From: Candidatus Manganitrophus noduliformans | GTDB taxonomy: Bacteria; Nitrospirota; Nitrospiria; SBBL01; Manganitrophaceae | Length of the DNA: 64,000 nucleotides | Assembly (NCBI RefSeq): GCF_012184425.1 | Contig: NZ_VTOW01000003.1 | Coordinates: forward strand, 310,001 to 374,000 | Direction of reading: 5' to 3' | In this document: one piece after another, positions 60,280-64,000 of the stretch | Position numbering within the stretch: the stretch's first letter is position 1 | Layout: every line of letters starts with the position of its first letter | Program-made: the position numbers and the translations under genes | The notes under the pieces: model-generated | Told to the model about the DNA's origin: nothing | Databases searched by the model: none | Seen by the model: the letters and a program-made list of their open reading frames with translations, nothing else

Positions 60280-61685
60280 CACCCAAGGAAGTAATGGAGT
60301 TTGCCAAGAAGAACAAGGCGGAGATGGTCGACTTTAAATTCGTCGACTTTCCCGGCATGTGGCAGCATTTTGCCGTCCCCATGATCGAGTTTACAGAGAA
60401 GACATTTGAAGAGGGCTCCGGTTTTGACGGATCGAGCATCCGGGGTTGGCAGGCGATCAACGACAGCGATATGCTTGCCGTTCCCGATCCCAATACCGCG
60501 ATCATGGACCCCTTCACCAAGATCCCGACCCTCTCGGTCGTCTGCAATATTCAAGATCCGATCCGCAATGAGCCTTATCCGAGAGATCCGCGCTACATCG
60601 CGCAAAAGGCCGAGGCTTATTTGAAGGCATCGGGGATCGGCGATACCGCCTTTTTCGGTCCGGAAGCCGAGTTCTTTATCTTCGACAACATCCGGTTCGA
60701 TCAGAACATGAACTCCGGATATTATTTCATCGAGTCGGAAGAGGGGATCTGGAACGCCGGAAAAGAGGGAGCCAACCTCGGGTACAAGCCGCGAAACAAA
60801 GAGGGCTATTTCCCCGTCGCGCCGATCGACAGCCAGGAAGATATCCGGGCCGAGATGGTGCGGGAGATGGAAAAAGCCGGCATTCATGTTGAAAAGCAGC
60901 ATCATGAGGTGGCGACCGCCGGTCAGGCCGAGATCGACATGCGGTTCGATTCCATGGTCAAAATGGCCGACAAGCTCATGCTCTACAAGTATATCGTGAA
61001 GAATGTCGGGAAGCGTCACGGCAAAACCGTCACCTTCATGCCGAAGCCGCTCTTCGGCGACAACGGCTCCGGAATGCATACCCATCAGAGCATTTGGAAG
61101 AAGGGAAAGCCGCTTTTTGCGGGGGATGAATACGCCGGCATCAGCAAGATGTGCCTCTACTATATCGGCGGCATCTTGAAGCATGCGCATGCCCTGGCGG
61201 CATTAACCAACCCGACGACCAACTCTTACAAGCGGTTGACCCCCGGCTACGAGGCGCCGGTCAACCTCGCTTATTCGAGCCGGAACCGGAGCGCGTCGAT
61301 CCGAATTCCGATGTATTCGAACAATCCCAAGGCGAAGCGGATCGAGGTCCGGTTCCCCGACCCCACCTGCAACCCCTATCTGGCCTTCAGCGCCATGTTG
61401 ATGGCGGGACTCGATGGAATCGAGAATAAGATCGATCCGGGAGAAGCGATCGACAAAAACCTCTACGAGCTGGAGGCGCGGGAGGCGGCCCAGGTCCGCA
61501 AGATGCCGGGAAGCCTTGATGAGGCGCTGGCGGCGCTGGAGGCCGATCATGCCTTCTTGCTCAAAGGGGATGTCTTCACCGAGGACATCTTGCAGACCTG
61601 GATGGAATATAAGAAGAGCAAAGAGATCGACCCGATGCGGCTGCGGCCCCATCCGTACGAGTTCTTTCTCTACTACGATCTTTAA
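60276..61685 (+). CDS. glnA: Glutamine synthetase, type I
   Basis: 469 residues, the GSI length. Motifs: [18 protein letters not shown], the metal/nucleotide site in [24 protein letters not shown] and [23 protein letters not shown], the glutamate site near GYEAPV. The region around residue 397 reads [11 protein letters not shown], so the adenylylation tyrosine of GSI-beta enzymes is conserved. GGAGAAG precedes the ATG. Ends at a strong terminator. Confidence 0.95.
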   Translation: MTPKEVMEFAKKNKAEMVDFKFVDFPGMWQHFAVPMIEFTEKTFEEGSGFDGSSIRGWQAINDSDMLAVPDPNTAIMDPFTKIPTLSVVCNIQDPIRNEPYPRDPRYIAQKAEAYLKASGIGDTAFFGPEAEFFIFDNIRFDQNMNSGYYFIESEEGIWNAGKEGANLGYKPRNKEGYFPVAPIDSQEDIRAEMVREMEKAGIHVEKQHHEVATAGQAEIDMRFDSMVKMADKLMLYKYIVKNVGKRHGKTVTFMPKPLFGDNGSGMHTHQSIWKKGKPLFAGDEYAGISKMCLYYIGGILKHAHALAALTNPTTNSYKRLTPGYEAPVNLAYSSRNRSASIRIPMYSNNPKAKRIEVRFPDPTCNPYLAFSAMLMAGLDGIENKIDPGEAIDKNLYELEAREAAQVRKMPGSLDEALAALEADHAFLLKGDVFTEDILQTWMEYKKSKEIDPMRLRPHPYEFFLYYDL

Positions 61686-61701
61686 AAACAAGTTCCACCG
61701 G

Positions 61702-61738
61702 AAAAGGGGCCTGTCCTCAACGGACAGGCCCCTTTTTT
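61702..61738 (+). terminator. Intrinsic terminator of nadE-glnA
   Basis: AAAAGGGGCCTGTCC - TCAAC - GGACAGGCCCCTTTT, perfect 15-bp stem, followed by T-rich TTTTTTAT. Ends the nadE-glnA transcript. Confidence 0.95.
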
Positions 61739-61783
61739 ATACATTTCCGGCTTTGCTCTCCCGCGTCATAGACGCTGCATGGT

Positions 61784-61812
61784 TTGACAAGACCCCAGGT
61801 TTCTTATATATT
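61784..61812 (+). promoter_or_regulatory. Sigma-70-like promoter for ribBA
   Basis: TTGACA (61784-61789), 17-base spacer, TATATT (61807-61812), about 48 bases upstream of the ribBA ATG. Too short for an FMN riboswitch, and none is seen. Confidence 0.7.
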
Positions 61813-61859
61813 TACATTCGATCCGACCTATTTATTTTTCTCAAAGGGCACAAAGGGTT

Positions 61860-63062
61860 ATGAAGTTTCACACCATCGAAGAGGCGATCGCCGACATTAA
61901 AAAAGGGAAGATGATCATTCTGAGCGACGACGAGGATCGGGAGAATGAAGGGGACCTCGTCATCGCCGCCGAAAAAGTCACCCCCGAAGTGATCAATTTC
62001 ATGGCGAAGTACGGCCGGGGCTTGGTCTGCCTGACCTTGACGGAGGAGCGGACCGAGCAACTTCAACTCGCCCCGATGGCCCAAGAGAACACCTCTTCTT
62101 TCGGAACCGCTTTTACCATCTCGATCGACGCCCGAAAGGACGTCAGCACCGGGATCTCTGCAAAAGACCGCGCCGTCACGATTTTAACCGCCATTCATCC
62201 CGACACGCGCCCCGGCGATCTTGTTCGGCCCGGCCATATCTTTCCGATTCGCGCCCAAAAGGGAGGGGTGTTGAAGCGAGCCGGTCAGACCGAAGGTTCG
62301 GTCGACTTGGCGCGGCTGGCCGGCCTCATTCCGGCCGGGGTCATTTGTGAAATCATGAATGAAGATGGGACGATGGCCCGCCTTCCCGATCTGATCGAGT
62401 TCGGCAAGCAGCACGATTTGAAACTGGTGACGATCAAAGATCTCATCGAGTATCGAATGAAGCGGGAGTCGCTGGTGCATCGGGTCAGCGAGGCTCGGCT
62501 TCCGACCGAATATGGCGATTTTAATGCGGTCGTTTATCAGAACGAAATCGATCATGAGGTGCATATCGCCCTGGTGAAAGGGGAGATCGAGGGGAGCCAG
62601 CCGATGTTGGTCCGTGTTCATTCCGGCTGCGTCACGGGAGATATCTTTGGATCGAAGCGATGCGACTGCGGCGAACAACTCCACGCGGCGATGGGCCGGA
62701 TCGAGAAGGAAGGAACCGGCGTTCTCCTCTACCTCAACCAAGAGGGTCGGGGGATCGGTTTGGTCAACAAGCTGAAAGCGTACCGGTTGCAGGACGGCGG
62801 TAAAGACACCGTCCAGGCGAATCTCGAGCTCGGCTTCAAGGCCGATCTCAGAGATTACGGAATCGGCGCGCAGATTTTGGTCGACTTGGGGCTTCGCAAA
62901 ATTCGACTGATGACCAATAATCCGCGCAAGATCGTCGGGATCGAGGGTTACGGCTTGGAAGTGGTCGAACGGGTTTCCCTCGAAATTGCGCCGCATGAAA
63001 AGAATGTCCATTATCTGAGAACCAAGAAGAATAAAATGGGACATATGCTTGATAATGTCTAA
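61860..63062 (+). CDS. ribBA: Bifunctional DHBP synthase / GTP cyclohydrolase II
   Basis: 400 residues. N-terminal DHBP synthase: [84 protein letters not shown]-terminal [30 protein letters not shown] (zinc cysteines), [19 protein letters not shown]. Makes both precursors of the riboflavin ring from ribulose-5-P and GTP. Followed by ribH. Confidence 0.95.
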   Translation: MKFHTIEEAIADIKKGKMIILSDDEDRENEGDLVIAAEKVTPEVINFMAKYGRGLVCLTLTEERTEQLQLAPMAQENTSSFGTAFTISIDARKDVSTGISAKDRAVTILTAIHPDTRPGDLVRPGHIFPIRAQKGGVLKRAGQTEGSVDLARLAGLIPAGVICEIMNEDGTMARLPDLIEFGKQHDLKLVTIKDLIEYRMKRESLVHRVSEARLPTEYGDFNAVVYQNEIDHEVHIALVKGEIEGSQPMLVRVHSGCVTGDIFGSKRCDCGEQLHAAMGRIEKEGTGVLLYLNQEGRGIGLVNKLKAYRLQDGGKDTVQANLELGFKADLRDYGIGAQILVDLGLRKIRLMTNNPRKIVGIEGYGLEVVERVSLEIAPHEKNVHYLRTKKNKMGHMLDNV

Positions 63063-63600
63063 TGTGGTGAAAAATGCCGGAAAGCGGAAGGCGGGAGGCG
63101 GGAGGAGTAAGAGAAGCCTTCCGCCGTTTCAGTCTCAGGTTTTGGAATGGAAGGGAAAGACCCATGGGGCGGGGTTCCGCTTCGGGATTATCGTCAGCCG
63201 GTTCAACCAATCGATTACCGATCCGCTCTTGAAGGGAGCGCTTCGGGTCCTGGGAGAACAGGGGGTCGGCCCGGAGGATATTGAGGTCGTAAAGGTGCCG
63301 GGCGCTTTTGAGATTCCCGGCGCGGCCAAGAAGTTGGGCCTCCTGGGACGATTTCACGCACTGATCTGTTTGGGGGCCGTCATTCAAGGGGAGACCCCGC
63401 ACTTTCATTACATCTCCACCGAGGTCAGCCGCGGCATCGGTCAACTCTCTCTGGAACTGGGGCTCCCGGTTATTTTCGGCGTGTTGACCACCGACTCCAT
63501 GGAACAGGCGATCGCGCGATCGGGAAATGAGATCAATAAAGGGGCCGAGGCGGCCCTGGCGGCGATCGAGACGGCTCATTTGTATCGAACATTAAAGTAA
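63055..63600 (+). CDS. ribH: 6,7-dimethyl-8-ribityllumazine synthase with N-terminal extension
   Basis: 181 residues from the ATG at 63055, which overlaps the ribBA end; a TTG at 63049 is an alternative. The lumazine synthase core begins near residue 42 ([21 protein letters not shown]) and has the catalytic His in [10 protein letters not shown] and the late [12 protein letters not shown] Lys/Gly/Arg-rich extension of about 35-40 residues precedes it. Condenses the two riboflavin precursors; may form the usual icosahedral shell. Confidence 0.92.
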   Translation: MSNVVKNAGKRKAGGGRSKRSLPPFQSQVLEWKGKTHGAGFRFGIIVSRFNQSITDPLLKGALRVLGEQGVGPEDIEVVKVPGAFEIPGAAKKLGLLGRFHALICLGAVIQGETPHFHYISTEVSRGIGQLSLELGLPVIFGVLTTDSMEQAIARSGNEINKGAEAALAAIETAHLYRTLK

Positions 63601-63620
63601 GACTAAACCGGGTGTAAAAA

Positions 63621-64000
63621 ATGGGTTTTAGAAGAAAGGCCAGAGAGCTGGCCCTTCAATTGCTTTTTCAGATCGATTTTACGGAAGACCGCATCGAGAT
63701 CCCTTCTTCTTTCTGGGCCGAAAACGAATCGCTTCCGCAGGTGAAAGCCTTCACCGAAATCCTGGTCAACGGGGTCTTGAAGCGCCTCTCCGAGATCGAT
63801 CCGATCATTGAAAAATATACACAGCATTGGTCGCGCGATCGGATGGCCGCAATCGACCGAAACATACTGCGATTCGCAATCTTCGAGATGCTCTATTTAA
63901 AAGAGATTCCGCCCAAGGTCACCATTAATGAGGCGATCGAAATTGCAAAGAAGTATGGAAGCGAGGATTCAGGGGCATTCGTAAATGGAATTCTCGACCG
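63621..64000 (+). CDS. nusB: Transcription antitermination factor NusB (partial)
   Basis: 126 codons and part of the next, cut by the window end. Start at the ATG 63621, 20 bases after ribH. Motifs: [17 protein letters not shown], then [24 protein letters not shown], then [27 protein letters not shown], matching nearly the full NusB length (about 140 residues). NusB with NusE promotes antitermination in rRNA operons. ribBA-ribH-nusB is a common bacterial order. Confidence 0.93.
   Translation, partial: MGFRRKARELALQLLFQIDFTEDRIEIPSSFWAENESLPQVKAFTEILVNGVLKRLSEIDPIIEKYTQHWSRDRMAAIDRNILRFAIFEMLYLKEIPPKVTINEAIEIAKKYGSEDSGAFVNGILD

Noticed and set aside
61739..61859. FMN riboswitch before ribBA.
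   Set aside because: The region between the glnA terminator and ribBA is about 120 bases with a promoter inside; the leader left is under 50 bases, too short.

Overview
The window is about 64 kb of GC-rich, gene-dense bacterial chromosome. The best guess at its source is an autotrophic member of the Nitrospirota (Nitrospira / Candidatus Manganitrophus type). This rests on a two-subunit ATP citrate lyase next to aconitase, a soluble fumarate-reductase-like flavoprotein with two Fe-S partners and succinyl-CoA synthetase (a reductive TCA block), together with UbiC/UbiA/UbiD-like quinone genes and several SUMF1-fold periplasmic proteins. Taxonomy is inference; no rRNA or tRNA gene was seen.

Layout. 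0.1-2.9 kb: TauE/SafE-type permease, a SUMF1-fold protein and two glyoxalase-fold proteins. 2.9-6.6 kb: a molybdenum-cofactor neighbourhood (CinA-like, sulfite-oxidase-type enzyme, small zinc-ribbon membrane protein, MogA/MoaB, and a divergent short MoeA). 6.6-11.4 kb: rhodanese, a hypothetical gene separated from it by one in-frame stop, thioredoxin-like ferredoxin, and the overlapping tRNA methylthiotransferases mtaB-miaB followed by an alpha/beta hydrolase. 12-16 kb: beta-propeller lipoprotein, DMT transporter, a His-tailed sulfite-oxidase-fold protein and a KGG-repeat stress protein. 16.4-28.1 kb: promoter-aclB-aclA-acn-two FrdB-like proteins-frdA-sucC-sucD-nfi. Running in reverse, AclAB splits citrate to acetyl-CoA and oxaloacetate, FrdA and its partners reduce fumarate, SucCD activates succinate and aconitase isomerises citrate. 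The 2-oxoacid:ferredoxin oxidoreductases needed to close the cycle are not in this window.

28.4-39.4 kb is accessory: a GNAT/ProDH-like pair, an AAC(6')-like acetyltransferase, SRPBCC, SDR and aldo-keto reductase genes, then a visibly AT-richer stretch (about 33.4-37.4 kb) with a frameshifted TfoX-like gene, a DUF5615/DUF433 pair, a small tyrosine-phosphatase-like gene, a short tandem repeat, two unrecognised genes, a truncated second copy of the cysteine synthase 3' end, and a DUF4258-type pair lying between that fragment and the intact cysteine synthase gene. 39.4-47.4 kb returns to the core: mtnA, an OmpA-type lipoprotein, and a quinone block (ubiC, ubiA, ubiD homologues) interleaved with three SUMF1-fold proteins, one carrying two haem c motifs. 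47.5-64 kb: HEAT-repeat and HD-GYP proteins sharing an N-terminal domain, recJ, a RelA/SpoT-type gene, glycogen debranching enzyme and glycosyltransferase, then nadE-glnA and ribBA-ribH-nusB (nusB runs off the window).

Regulatory features that can be read directly include several good -35/-10 pairs, a strong glnA terminator, a terminator inside the nadE leader, and a family of short palindromes that begin GTAGGGGC or a close variant and sit at gene ends, where they supply or abut the stop codon.
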